Source of the DNA: Bacteroidota bacterium
GTDB taxonomy: Bacteria > Bacteroidota > Bacteroidia > Chitinophagales > Chitinophagaceae
Length of the DNA stretch: 37,722 nucleotides
Reading direction: 5' to 3'
Assembly (NCBI GenBank): GCA_013286425.1
Contig: JABDFS010000019.1
Coordinates: 3,209-40,930 of the forward strand
Translations under genes and position numbers: made by a program
Notes under the pieces: model-generated
Seen by the model: the letters and a program-made list of their open reading frames with translations, nothing else
What the model was told of the DNA's origin: nothing
Database searches by the model: none
Part shown: positions 1-8,605 of the stretch, one piece after another
Position numbering within the stretch: the first letter of the stretch is position 1
How the letters are laid out: every line of letters begins with the position of its first letter

Positions 1-43
1 GGAGTTTCTAAATGTAATTCCTGCGTCACTCATATTATGTTGA

Positions 44-1339
44 ATGCCTGTTATGCCCATTGCCATTAAAGCAGAAAACCTTTCCAAAGCTTACCGCCTT
101 GGCGAAATAGGCACCGGCACATTGCAAAGCGACTTTAAGCGCTGGTATGCCAAAACGCGTGGCAGGGAAGACCCTTTTTTAAAGATCGGTGAAACCAATG
201 ACCGCAGCGTTAAGGGCGAAAGTGATGTGGTATGGAGCTTAAAAGATATCAGTTTTGAAATTGAACAGGGTGATGCAGTGGGCATTATTGGTAAAAACGG
301 TGCAGGCAAAAGCACTTTATTAAAAATACTCAGCAGGGTTACCAGCCCTACAACAGGAAAGATAACCGGTAACGGCCGTGTAGCCAGTTTGCTTGAAGTA
401 GGTACCGGTTTTCATCCTGACCTTACCGGCAGGGAAAATGTTTACCTGAACGGTGCTATTCTTGGTATGCGCAAGAAAGAAATAACCCGCAAGTTTGATG
501 AGATCGTTGCCTTTGCAGGTGTGGAGCGTTACATAGACACACCAGTTAAAAGGTATTCTTCAGGTATGTATGTGCGCCTTGCTTTTGCGGTGGCCGCACA
601 TTTGGAAAGCGAGATATTAATTGTGGATGAAGTGCTGGCTGTGGGTGATGCAGAGTTTCAGAAAAAATGTTTGGGTAAGATGAACGAGGTGAGCAAAGGA
701 GAAGGTAGAACAGTATTGTTTGTGAGCCATAATATGGCTGCTGTAAAAACCTTGTGCGATAAAGGAATGGTACTGGAATATGGAAACCTTAAGTTTAATG
801 GAAATGCAATCAATGCTGTAACGGTATATTTAAAAGGCGACGCAGAAACACGCAACCGCAAACTGTTCGGCAGTGAGTATGATACTGACATTTTTAATTT
901 ACATGAAATAACACTGAATGCAAAAGATGAATCACCGGATACTGCATTAGATGAATACCATGAAATAGATGTGAACATCAAGATCGATATCAAAAAAGAT
1001 GCAGAGCGGTTGCATGTAACACTGGTGTTGAATAATGAACAGGGTGAGCCGATCTTTACATTCAGCCATATATCTGCTGACCTGAAATTAATGAACGGTT
1101 ATAACCATTTGCTTTGTCAATTGCCAAAAGGGTTTTTAAATATTGGCAGTTATTATCTTTCTTTTTACCTGATACAGGATGCAAGAAAAGCTGTGTTTTC
1201 AGAAAAAGATATTATGTCTTTTGATGTACAGGAAGGGCAAAGAAATGTGGGTTCATGGATGGGAAGAGAGCCAGGATTGATCAAACCTATTTTTGACTGG
1301 CAACTAATTAATAAAAAAATTGAAATCCCTCGTTCGTAA
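44..1339 (+). CDS. Polysaccharide ABC transporter ATP-binding protein, Wzt-like with C-terminal carbohydrate-recognition domain
   Basis: This is the ATPase half of a Wzm/Wzt- or TagGH-type exporter that would drive a finished glycan across the inner membrane. The Walker A GKNGAGKST lies at residues 83-91, the signature YSSGMYVRLA at 171-180, Walker B ILIVDE at 191-196 and the H-loop histidine at 229. The stretch from residue 20 to 65 before the first strand is typical of the polysaccharide-export subfamily. Residues from about 270 to 431 form an extra beta-rich region like the Wzt C-terminal domain, which in known systems reads the end of the glycan. The partner permease is not seen and should lie left of the window. 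An alternative ATG at 53 is equally possible. The 3' end overlaps the next gene by 20 bases. Confidence 0.93.
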   Translation: MPVMPIAIKAENLSKAYRLGEIGTGTLQSDFKRWYAKTRGREDPFLKIGETNDRSVKGESDVVWSLKDISFEIEQGDAVGIIGKNGAGKSTLLKILSRVTSPTTGKITGNGRVASLLEVGTGFHPDLTGRENVYLNGAILGMRKKEITRKFDEIVAFAGVERYIDTPVKRYSSGMYVRLAFAVAAHLESEILIVDEVLAVGDAEFQKKCLGKMNEVSKGEGRTVLFVSHNMAAVKTLCDKGMVLEYGNLKFNGNAINAVTVYLKGDAETRNRKLFGSEYDTDIFNLHEITLNAKDESPDTALDEYHEIDVNIKIDIKKDAERLHVTLVLNNEQGEPIFTFSHISADLKLMNGYNHLLCQLPKGFLNIGSYYLSFYLIQDARKAVFSEKDIMSFDVQEGQRNVGSWMGREPGLIKPIFDWQLINKKIEIPRS

Positions 1340-2087
1340 AATAACAGATCGAATAGCGTATGCATTTGGCTATGTGAGAAAAAGCTCAGTGAACAAGCAA
1401 CCGGTTATTGATGTATACAACAAGAATAACCTGCTCTTTATATTTTACAACGTATTAAAATCCGCAGGCTTTATTCCCAGACATATCGTTGATGTAGGTG
1501 CGAATCATGGTTCGTGGACGCGTGAGGCTTTGCAATATTTTCCTAACTGCAGGTTTACTTTACTTGAACCACAGGCAAACATGCGTGCATCGGTTGAAGA
1601 TCTTTTACAGCATAATTCTCTGATAACATTTCATGCAGTGGGTGCGGGCAAAACAAAAGGAACTTTCAATTTTACAATTGTTGACAGAGACGACAGTTGC
1701 AGCTTTGCTTATACAATTGAAGAAGCGGCAAAGAATAACTTTCAACAAATACAAGTGCCTGTTGTAACCTTAAATGAATTTATAGTTGAACAACAACTTC
1801 CAATCCCCGATGTTATTAAAATTGATGCGGAAGGATTAGACCTTGATGTGTTGCAAGGCGCTAACAATTTCTTTGGTAAAACAGAAATATTTATGGTGGA
1901 AGCTGGCATAGTGAATAAACAATTCTCCAACAGCTTTCTAAATGTAATAAACTTCATGGATGAAAATGGTTACAGGCTGTTTGATATTACTGATCTCAAC
2001 AGGCCATTTAATCCTGCAGTATTGTGGTTAACAGAACTGGCGTTTGTAAAAAAGAATGGAATGCTTGATTCTTTTAAATGGATATGA
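1320..2087 (+). CDS. FkbM family SAM-dependent methyltransferase
   Basis: A probable O-methyltransferase acting on a sugar or glycan. The SAM-binding glycine motif VDVGANHGSWT is at residues 57-67, an acidic LLEPQ after strand 2 is at 81-85, and the family motif KIDAEG is at 167-172. The length of 255 aa is normal for FkbM proteins. The start is a TTG lying inside the 3' end of the ABC ATPase gene (20-base overlap). No nearer start keeps the N-terminal helix, so I accept it. The overlap suggests translational coupling to the exporter ATPase, which fits a methylation tied to export or chain termination. The substrate cannot be read from sequence. Confidence 0.9.
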   Translation: MKSLVRKITDRIAYAFGYVRKSSVNKQPVIDVYNKNNLLFIFYNVLKSAGFIPRHIVDVGANHGSWTREALQYFPNCRFTLLEPQANMRASVEDLLQHNSLITFHAVGAGKTKGTFNFTIVDRDDSCSFAYTIEEAAKNNFQQIQVPVVTLNEFIVEQQLPIPDVIKIDAEGLDLDVLQGANNFFGKTEIFMVEAGIVNKQFSNSFLNVINFMDENGYRLFDITDLNRPFNPAVLWLTELAFVKKNGMLDSFKWI

Positions 2088-3172
2088 TGATCAACGTAAC
2101 CAAAACATTTCTTCCTCCTTTTGATGAATATGCTGCTGTATTAAAGCGCGCGTGGGATAAAGGCTGGATCACCAATAACGGTGAACTGGTGAGAGAGCTG
2201 GAAGAAAAACTGGAGCAATATCTCGGCGTAAAACATTTACTGTTTTGCAACAACGGAACCATTGCATTGCAAATAGCCTTAAAAGCATTGAATATAAAAG
2301 GCGAAGTAATAACAACGCCTTTTTCTTATGTGGCTACTACCGGCGCTATTCTCTGGGAGAACTGCAGACCTGTTTTTGTTGATATTGATGAAAAGAATTT
2401 TTGTATTGATGCCGCCAAGATCGAAGCTTCCATCACAGAAAATACAACAGCTATTCTTGCCACGCATGTGTATGGTTATGCCTGCAATGTTGAAGCCATT
2501 GAAAAGATCGCGCATAAGTATAAACTGAAAGTTATTTACGATGGCGCGCATGCTTTTGGTACAAATTACAAAGGCCGTTCGGTGTTGAGTTATGGTGACA
2601 TCAGCACCTGCAGTTTTCATGCTACCAAATTATTTCATACGGCAGAAGGCGGATGTATCATCACCAATGATGACAAGCTTGCTGAAACAATCAGGTTGTA
2701 TCACCAGTTTGGCCATATCGGCGATGAACATTTCTGTGTGGGTATTAACGGTAAAAGTTCTGAGTTACATGCTGCACTAGGGCTTTGCAACCTGAATTAC
2801 ATTGATGCAATATTGGCAAGCCGTAAACAGCAATGGTTGTATTATAAAACATTCTTGCAGCATACTTCATTGCAATTGCTTGAGGTAACAGAAAATAGTC
2901 CTTTTAATTATTCTTATTTTCCTGTTGTATTTGAAACCGAAACGCTATTACTGGAAATCATTGCAGCACTGAAAGAAAAAGAGATTTTGCCAAGGAGGTA
3001 TTTTTATCCTTCATTGAATACATTGCCCTACATACAATACCAGCCTGTACCGGTATCTGAATCAATTGCCAAAAGAGTGTTGTGCCTGCCTTTATTTTAT
3101 GAATTGGGGTCGGTAATCCAACACAACATAGTACAGGCTATTTTGAAAGTACACAGGCAACAGAGTTTATAA
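2078..3172 (+). CDS. DegT/DnrJ/EryC1/StrS family PLP-dependent sugar aminotransferase
   Basis: It probably transfers an amino group to a nucleotide-linked keto sugar. The N-terminal segment ends in GWITNNGELVRELEEKL, the usual entry of this family. The cofactor motif YDGAHAFG at 154-161 holds the Asp (155) that contacts the pyridine nitrogen. The Schiff-base lysine is K184 in SFHATKLFHT, followed by EGG at 190-192. At 364 aa it is full length. Three ATGs compete (2078, 2084, 2087); the one at 2084 makes an ATGA overlap with the FkbM stop and may be the true start. Together with the Gfo/Idh/MocA and ATP-grasp genes that follow, it suggests a modified amino sugar. Confidence 0.93.
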   Translation: MDMMINVTKTFLPPFDEYAAVLKRAWDKGWITNNGELVRELEEKLEQYLGVKHLLFCNNGTIALQIALKALNIKGEVITTPFSYVATTGAILWENCRPVFVDIDEKNFCIDAAKIEASITENTTAILATHVYGYACNVEAIEKIAHKYKLKVIYDGAHAFGTNYKGRSVLSYGDISTCSFHATKLFHTAEGGCIITNDDKLAETIRLYHQFGHIGDEHFCVGINGKSSELHAALGLCNLNYIDAILASRKQQWLYYKTFLQHTSLQLLEVTENSPFNYSYFPVVFETETLLLEIIAALKEKEILPRRYFYPSLNTLPYIQYQPVPVSESIAKRVLCLPLFYELGSVIQHNIVQAILKVHRQQSL

Positions 3173-3188
3173 ATAGCAATAAAAACTT

Positions 3189-4334
3189 ATGGTGCATCCA
3201 GCTAGTATTGAAAAATTAAAAATTGCTTTTCTCGGGGGTGCTATAAATTCTGCTGTTGGCAGCGCCCATTATTCAGCAATAAGATTAGTAAACCAATTTG
3301 AGCTTGTTGCAGGTTGCTTTAGCCTGGATAAAGAATTTAATCAAAGAACAGCAGAACAATATCACGTTGGTTTAAATCGTATTTATAACAACATAGACGA
3401 ACTGATAGAAAAAGAAAAGAACAATTTAAATGCAATAGTTGTATTAACGCCAACTGATCAACATGCCGAACATGTAATTAAATTTATCCGGAATAACATA
3501 CCGGTTATCTGCGAAAAAGCATTGGCTTGCACTATTTCAGAAGCGGAAAACATTAAAAGAGAGTTAGAAAAAAATAAGGGGTATTTATCTGTTATTTATA
3601 ATTATTTAGGCTACCCCGTTTTTCGGGAATTAAGATATTTAATACTGAATGGCAACCTGGGCAAAATTCACCATATTCAGATTGAGATGCCGCAAGAAGG
3701 GTTTGACCGCGTAGATACAGATGGTAACCCGATAGTACCGCAAACATGGAGATTGCATGATGGAATAATACCAACTATCTCACTGGATTTAGGCGTTCAT
3801 TTACACATAATGATAAAATATTTAACTGGTGAAAAACCTTTAGGTGTAACAGCATTAAGCAAGTCGTTTGGTAATTTTCAAACAGTTAAAGACGATATTT
3901 CCTGCATCATAGAGTATTCAAATGATATTGTCTGCAACATGTGGTATAGCAAAATTGCTATTGGCAACCGAAATGGTTTAAAACTCAGAATTTATGGCGA
4001 ACAAGGATCTGCAGAATGGCTACAGGAAGACCCCGAGCATTTAAAGCTTGCAGATAACCGCGGCAAGCGGTGGACGTTAGATAGGGGAAGCAATGACGCT
4101 AAGGTTTGTAATCAACCACGTTATTCAAGGTTCAAGGCTGGTCATCCGGCAGGTTTTATAGAAGCCTTTGCAAATTATTATACAGATATTGCCGGGTCGC
4201 TGCAATCTTATAATCAAAACAAAACTGCTTATCTTAATGATGATTGTTTTGGCATAACAGAAGCGCTGGAAGGTTTGCATTTATTGGATACAATAACAAG
4301 AGCAAGCTCGTCAAAAACGTGGGAAGAAATTTAA
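3189..4334 (+). CDS. Gfo/Idh/MocA family oxidoreductase
   Basis: A putative NAD(P)-dependent dehydrogenase of a sugar or nucleotide sugar. The Rossmann start KIAFLGGAINSAVGSAH is at residues 11-27, with VLTPTDQHAEHV at 85-96. The EKALA segment at 109-113 corresponds to the conserved EKP motif with its active-site lysine (K110), here with Ala in place of Pro. The C-terminal half has a DLGVHLHIM stretch typical of the second domain. At 381 aa it has normal family length. It sits 16 bases after the aminotransferase, and such pairs often act in sequence on one nucleotide sugar. The specific reaction is unknown. Confidence 0.9.
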   Translation: MVHPASIEKLKIAFLGGAINSAVGSAHYSAIRLVNQFELVAGCFSLDKEFNQRTAEQYHVGLNRIYNNIDELIEKEKNNLNAIVVLTPTDQHAEHVIKFIRNNIPVICEKALACTISEAENIKRELEKNKGYLSVIYNYLGYPVFRELRYLILNGNLGKIHHIQIEMPQEGFDRVDTDGNPIVPQTWRLHDGIIPTISLDLGVHLHIMIKYLTGEKPLGVTALSKSFGNFQTVKDDISCIIEYSNDIVCNMWYSKIAIGNRNGLKLRIYGEQGSAEWLQEDPEHLKLADNRGKRWTLDRGSNDAKVCNQPRYSRFKAGHPAGFIEAFANYYTDIAGSLQSYNQNKTAYLNDDCFGITEALEGLHLLDTITRASSSKTWEEI

Positions 4335-4371
4335 ACCATGATTAATTCAACTAATCAAGCCCACTCTGTTA

Positions 4372-5523
4372 ATGGATAAAGTTCTTTTAATAGATACAAA
4401 TATTTCTTCTTTCCCTATATATGATTTTCTTATAAAATCAGGCCACGAGGTTTTTGTTACAGGTAGCAATCCTTCAGATTTTTTAGCCAAATCAGTTGCC
4501 AATTACATAAACATTGACTATTCAGATGTTGATAAGATGCAGCAATTAGTTAAGCGCCTCAATATTGATTTTATTGTTCCGGGCTGTAATGATCTTTCAT
4601 ATAAAATTGCTTCTCGACTAAACAGCAAACAACAGTTTTACGGAATAGACAACGTTGAAACAACGGAAATCATTAATAATAAACAGAAATTCAGATTATT
4701 CGCAAAGCAAGCAAACTTGCCGGTTCCTAAGATTATAAACGAAAATGAACCAATAGATATTTGGCCAGTTATTATTAAACCAGCAGATGCTTATAGCGGA
4801 AGAGGTATAACCATAATAAAAAAAGATGAAAAAGAATTATTACATGAAGCAATTGAGCGTGCAAAAACATTTTCAGCTTCGGGCAAGTATCTCATAGAGC
4901 AATATATTGAAGGCCAGTTATTCAGTCATTCAGCACTTATAAAAGACAGGAAGATATTAATTGATTTTATTGTGGAAGAACATTGCACTGCGAACCCCTT
5001 TGCCGTGGACACCAGTTATGTAGTGGATGATTTTCCTTCTGAAATGCTAAGTAATATCAGGGCTTCTATTTGTGCAACGGCAAGGTATCTGAATTTATCT
5101 GATGGCCTTATACACACTCAGTTTATTAAACATAACAACTCGTTTTGGCTTATTGAAATAACAAGGCGTTGTCCTGGCGATCTATACAGTCTGTTGATAG
5201 AAACATCAACTGGTTTTCCTTATGCAAGTATATATGCAATGCCCTTCTTAAATAGAAAAATTGATCTGTCAAATTATTCATCTTCTCATAAGCATATAAT
5301 ACGTCATACGATATCTCAAAAAGATGAACACGTATATATATCGCTTGACTTTAGTGTTCCGGTTATGATTGAAAAATTTTTTCCATTAAGTCTTGCCGGT
5401 GATAAAGTAAAAGCAAGCCCTTTCGGAAGAATTGGCCTTTTGTTTATCAGTTGTAGATCTAAAAATGAATTATCTGAGATTTTTAATAAAACGATAAATC
5501 GTGATTTGTATTTAATCAAATAA
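4372..5523 (+). CDS. ATP-grasp domain protein, carboxylate-amine ligase-like
   Basis: A predicted ATP-dependent ligase that activates a carboxylate as acyl phosphate and joins it to an amine or thiol. Residues 1-95 form a PurK/CarB-like N-terminal domain. The ATP-grasp begins at NNKQKFRLFAKQANLPVPK (102-120). The ATP-binding lysine lies in VIIKPADAYSGRGI (133-146), the adenine-contacting strand is YLIEQYIEG (173-181), and the metal-binding acidic residue is in IEITRRCPGDLY (261-272). Its position after an aminotransferase and an oxidoreductase suggests acylation of an amino sugar, perhaps with an amino acid, but that is inference. The composition is clearly AT-richer than the genes at 19-21 kb. 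Confidence 0.85.
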   Translation: MDKVLLIDTNISSFPIYDFLIKSGHEVFVTGSNPSDFLAKSVANYINIDYSDVDKMQQLVKRLNIDFIVPGCNDLSYKIASRLNSKQQFYGIDNVETTEIINNKQKFRLFAKQANLPVPKIINENEPIDIWPVIIKPADAYSGRGITIIKKDEKELLHEAIERAKTFSASGKYLIEQYIEGQLFSHSALIKDRKILIDFIVEEHCTANPFAVDTSYVVDDFPSEMLSNIRASICATARYLNLSDGLIHTQFIKHNNSFWLIEITRRCPGDLYSLLIETSTGFPYASIYAMPFLNRKIDLSNYSSSHKHIIRHTISQKDEHVYISLDFSVPVMIEKFFPLSLAGDKVKASPFGRIGLLFISCRSKNELSEIFNKTINRDLYLIK

Positions 5524-5534
5524 CAATATTTGAA

Positions 5535-6608
5535 ATGAATATCGAAGATAAAAGAGTAGAAAATAAAGAAGCTGCTACCTATTTTCTAAACAACTTGCAA
5601 AATAACATTTACATACTTGGCTCTAACAAGTATGGAATATCTATGGGAAACTGGTTAACCTCAATAGGTAAAAATGTAATTGGTTATGTTGATGACTTTA
5701 CTGATAAAAAGGAATTTAACGGATTGCCTGTTGTAAGATCGCTTGCAGACTTTAACAGTGCTGTAATAATAAACTGTGTTATAGAAGGACAGTCGGTGAA
5801 TGTAAAGAAGCTAATTGATAAAACAAATGCTGAAAAAAGTATAGATTATTTTTCGCTTCAATTTGCCTTTCCTGAAAGCTTGCTTGCCATTGATTATACA
5901 AAAGGCACTGATGACATTTTAAAGTTATTTGCGAGATATAATGCTATTTATCATAAACTAAGCGATGATATTTCAAAAAAAGAATTTGAGGCTGTCTTAA
6001 ATTTCCGGTTGAACAGGGATATATCTTTCATGAAGGGCTTTTCTTTCAAATTGCAGGATCAATATTTCGAAGATTTTATCTTAATGCCGGCAAAGAGCAT
6101 TTTTGTAGATGGGGGAGGTTTCGATGGTTCAACCTCGCTGGCTTTTGCAAGGCATTACCCAGATTACTCAAGTATATTTTATTTTGAGCCGACAACAAAA
6201 TCAATGGAAATTTCAACAGAAACACTAAAAAACACAAGGGATGTAAGTTTTTATCAGAAAGGTTTGTGGAAATCATCCGAAACTTTAAGGTTTAATAGCG
6301 AGCTGGGCAATTCAAGCCACATTACAGAAATCGGTGGTGATGTTATAGAAGTTGTTGCTATTGATGATGTGGTAGATAAAAAAGTCGATTTTATTAAATT
6401 AGATATTGAAGGCGCCGAAAAAGAAGCGCTTGAAGGAAGCAAAAAAATTATAAGCAAATACAGGCCTGTTATTGCGGTATGTGTGTATCACAATCAAAAT
6501 GACTTTATTCAAATACCGGAATACCTGTTAACCCTTGTTCCGGACTATAAAATATATTTCAGGCATTATACACAAGGCACATGTGAAAGTGTGATGTACT
6601 TTATTTAA
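5535..6608 (+). CDS. Two-domain FkbM family methyltransferase with N-terminal Rossmann-like domain
   Basis: The C-terminal half is an FkbM SAM-methyltransferase: FVDGGGFDGSTSLAF at 190-204 binds SAM and FIKLDIEGAE at 286-295 is the family's second motif. The first 110 residues form a separate Rossmann-like unit (YILGSNKYGISMGNWLTSIG at 26-45, then a GYVDD strand end at 50-54 and GLPVV at 63-67). That unit resembles the sugar- or nucleotide-binding N-domain found in PglD and FlaA1-like proteins. This layout recurs in Bacteroidota polysaccharide clusters as far as I recall. It starts 11 bases after the ATP-grasp gene and ends one base before the next gene. The acceptor is unknown. Confidence 0.88.
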   Translation: MNIEDKRVENKEAATYFLNNLQNNIYILGSNKYGISMGNWLTSIGKNVIGYVDDFTDKKEFNGLPVVRSLADFNSAVIINCVIEGQSVNVKKLIDKTNAEKSIDYFSLQFAFPESLLAIDYTKGTDDILKLFARYNAIYHKLSDDISKKEFEAVLNFRLNRDISFMKGFSFKLQDQYFEDFILMPAKSIFVDGGGFDGSTSLAFARHYPDYSSIFYFEPTTKSMEISTETLKNTRDVSFYQKGLWKSSETLRFNSELGNSSHITEIGGDVIEVVAIDDVVDKKVDFIKLDIEGAEKEALEGSKKIISKYRPVIAVCVYHNQNDFIQIPEYLLTLVPDYKIYFRHYTQGTCESVMYFI

Positions 6609-6609
6609 G

Positions 6610-7464
6610 ATGAATTTACCATTAGTATCAATTAACTGTCCTACGTTTAAACACGACGATTACATTGAAGATTGTATTAAAGGTTTTCTAATGCAGGAAA
6701 CAAACTTCGAGTTTGAGATTAATATTTGTGATGATTGCTCTCCTGATACAACACCTGAGATTGTAAATAAATACGTACATGATCATCCTAAAGGATATAG
6801 GATCAAGTACTGGAGGCATGAGCAAAACATCGGCATGATGAAAAATGGTTTGTTCAGCCTAAGTAAATGTACTTCCAAATATACTGCTTTATGTGAAGGT
6901 GATGATTATTGGACCGACCCACACAAACTGCAAAAGCAAGTTGATTTTTTAGAAGCTAACCCTGAGTACGTGCTGTGTTTTACTGGTTATAAAATACGAA
7001 ATGAATTTACCGGTCAGGAAGCTGAGCACATTCCAAATCCTCAATCAATTGATGTGGAGGCAATGATTAAGCAAAATATTTATTCAACTGCAACTGCAGT
7101 TTTTCTTTCTGAATATATGAATCCTATTCCTGAATGGTTTTCAAAAATGGTCTTTGGAGATTGGTCTCTTTATATTAATGTTTTATTCACCAGCAAAAAG
7201 AAGGCATGGTGTTTAGAAGATATTACTTCGGTTTACAGGATACATCCTGGTGGTGTACATGGCAATCTGCATGCTTCAAATAAAAAACTAATCAAGGCAT
7301 ATAAACAGCACATAGATTTTTATAAAGCGATACAGGCTAATCTTTTAAAAGAAAAATATTCAGAAATTGTTGATCAATGTATCGTGGAAAGAAAAAAAAT
7401 AATTACTTCTTTACTATACAAAGAAAGAGATTTTGTAGGTGTTGTGCTAAACAAATTCTTTTAA
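6610..7464 (+). CDS. Glycosyltransferase family 2
   Basis: An inverting GT-A fold glycosyltransferase, probably cytosolic and acting on a lipid-linked glycan. LPLVSINCPTFKHDDYI at residues 3-19 is the first strand and loop. DDCSPDTT at 41-48 is the nucleotide-binding motif, and EGDDYW at 96-101 supplies the metal-binding acidic pair with the aromatic usual in this subgroup. At 284 aa it lacks extra domains. It follows the FkbM gene with only one base between, so it is surely co-transcribed. Donor and acceptor sugars are not predictable. Confidence 0.92.
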   Translation: MNLPLVSINCPTFKHDDYIEDCIKGFLMQETNFEFEINICDDCSPDTTPEIVNKYVHDHPKGYRIKYWRHEQNIGMMKNGLFSLSKCTSKYTALCEGDDYWTDPHKLQKQVDFLEANPEYVLCFTGYKIRNEFTGQEAEHIPNPQSIDVEAMIKQNIYSTATAVFLSEYMNPIPEWFSKMVFGDWSLYINVLFTSKKKAWCLEDITSVYRIHPGGVHGNLHASNKKLIKAYKQHIDFYKAIQANLLKEKYSEIVDQCIVERKKIITSLLYKERDFVGVVLNKFF

Positions 7465-7489
7465 CTCAGTTTTGGCGTTATTTACCTAA

Positions 7490-8605
7490 ATGTTATTTCT
7501 CCCCAAAAAAATATTATTCGTTTCCCATAATGCTTCCAGAGCAGGAGCACCTATATTATTATTAAACCTTGCAAAAGCTATTATAGCAGCCGGTAATTAT
7601 AAATTAGATTTTTTACTTAGGGCAGGAGGTGAGCTTGAAGAAGAGTTTGCAAATGCAGGAAATGTAATACTTCCTTATACTAAAAAAAAGTCTGCGTATG
7701 AAAAGATAAATACAAGATTATTTCATAAACATTACGATCCTTTAAAAAAAATAAATTTCAGCCAATATGATATAGTTGTTTTAAATACAATAACTCACAG
7801 TGATCTCCTCATTACAATAAAAAAAAAATACCGAGGGAAAATCATTTGTTATATACATGAACTGAACGCTGTAATAAATTATTTAACCTCATCTGAGTCT
7901 TTAGCTGTTTTGTTTTCAAATACTGATATTTTGCTTACACCATGTATGTCTGTAAAAAATCTTTTAACCGAAAGCTATAAAGTTGATGCTGCAAAGATCA
8001 GGATGCTTCCTTATTATATTCCTTCAAATAAAAACGAATTTTTGAGAGAAGAGAAACAAGGAAAAAAAACTTTTCTTGTAGGTGGTTGCGGCACTATAGA
8101 ATTAAGGAAAGGAACCGATCTTTTTATTCAGTTATCTCAATTATTTAAAATAAAATATCCTGGTCTTAGTATAAAGTTTGTATGGAAGGGCGGTAACAAG
8201 AATTGCCTTGAGTTTGAATTACTACAGCAGGATATTAACAACTTGGATCTTGATAATATTGTATTCGAGGAGAGTTCTTCTGATACAAGTGCCTTTTATG
8301 CTCAGTTAGATGTGTTTGTTTTAACATCAAGAGAAGACCCTTATCCTTTGGTAATGCTTGAAGCAGCTAATCATAGCATTCCTGTAATTTGTTTTGAAAA
8401 CAGCGGTGGTGCAGTTGAATTCGTTGAAGGGAATGGTAAGATTGTGCCTTATTTAAATCTTGAGAAAATGAGCGAAGCAATTCACGAATATTATAATAAT
8501 CCAGGCGAAAAATATGATGATGGCTATAAAGCGAAAAACAAGCTTAGCCGTATTCATCAGAACGCGAATGAAATTGCAAGACAATTCTTTGCTGCAATAC
8601 AATGA
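7490..8605 (+). CDS. Glycosyltransferase family 4 (GT-B)
   Basis: A retaining GT-B glycosyltransferase. The N-terminal domain begins KILFVSHNASRAGAPILLL (7-25), where the RAGA segment is the acceptor-side glycine loop. The C-terminal domain starts at GGCGTIELRKGTDLFIQL (198-215), and the donor-binding motif is SREDPYPLVMLEA at 280-292. Here the first acidic residue of the EX7E motif is an Asp (D283 to E291), a variant I have seen in this subgroup. The gene is distinctly AT-rich. The start ATG at 7490 places the first strand close to the N-terminus. The stop overlaps the next ATG by four bases. Confidence 0.92.
   Translation: MLFLPKKILFVSHNASRAGAPILLLNLAKAIIAAGNYKLDFLLRAGGELEEEFANAGNVILPYTKKKSAYEKINTRLFHKHYDPLKKINFSQYDIVVLNTITHSDLLITIKKKYRGKIICYIHELNAVINYLTSSESLAVLFSNTDILLTPCMSVKNLLTESYKVDAAKIRMLPYYIPSNKNEFLREEKQGKKTFLVGGCGTIELRKGTDLFIQLSQLFKIKYPGLSIKFVWKGGNKNCLEFELLQQDINNLDLDNIVFEESSSDTSAFYAQLDVFVLTSREDPYPLVMLEAANHSIPVICFENSGGAVEFVEGNGKIVPYLNLEKMSEAIHEYYNNPGEKYDDGYKAKNKLSRIHQNANEIARQFFAAIQ

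Noticed and set aside
1-43. Tail of an upstream gene ending in TGA at 41-43
   Set aside because: A 13-codon open frame is too short to identify; it could be the end of the expected permease gene, but its residues do not show this.
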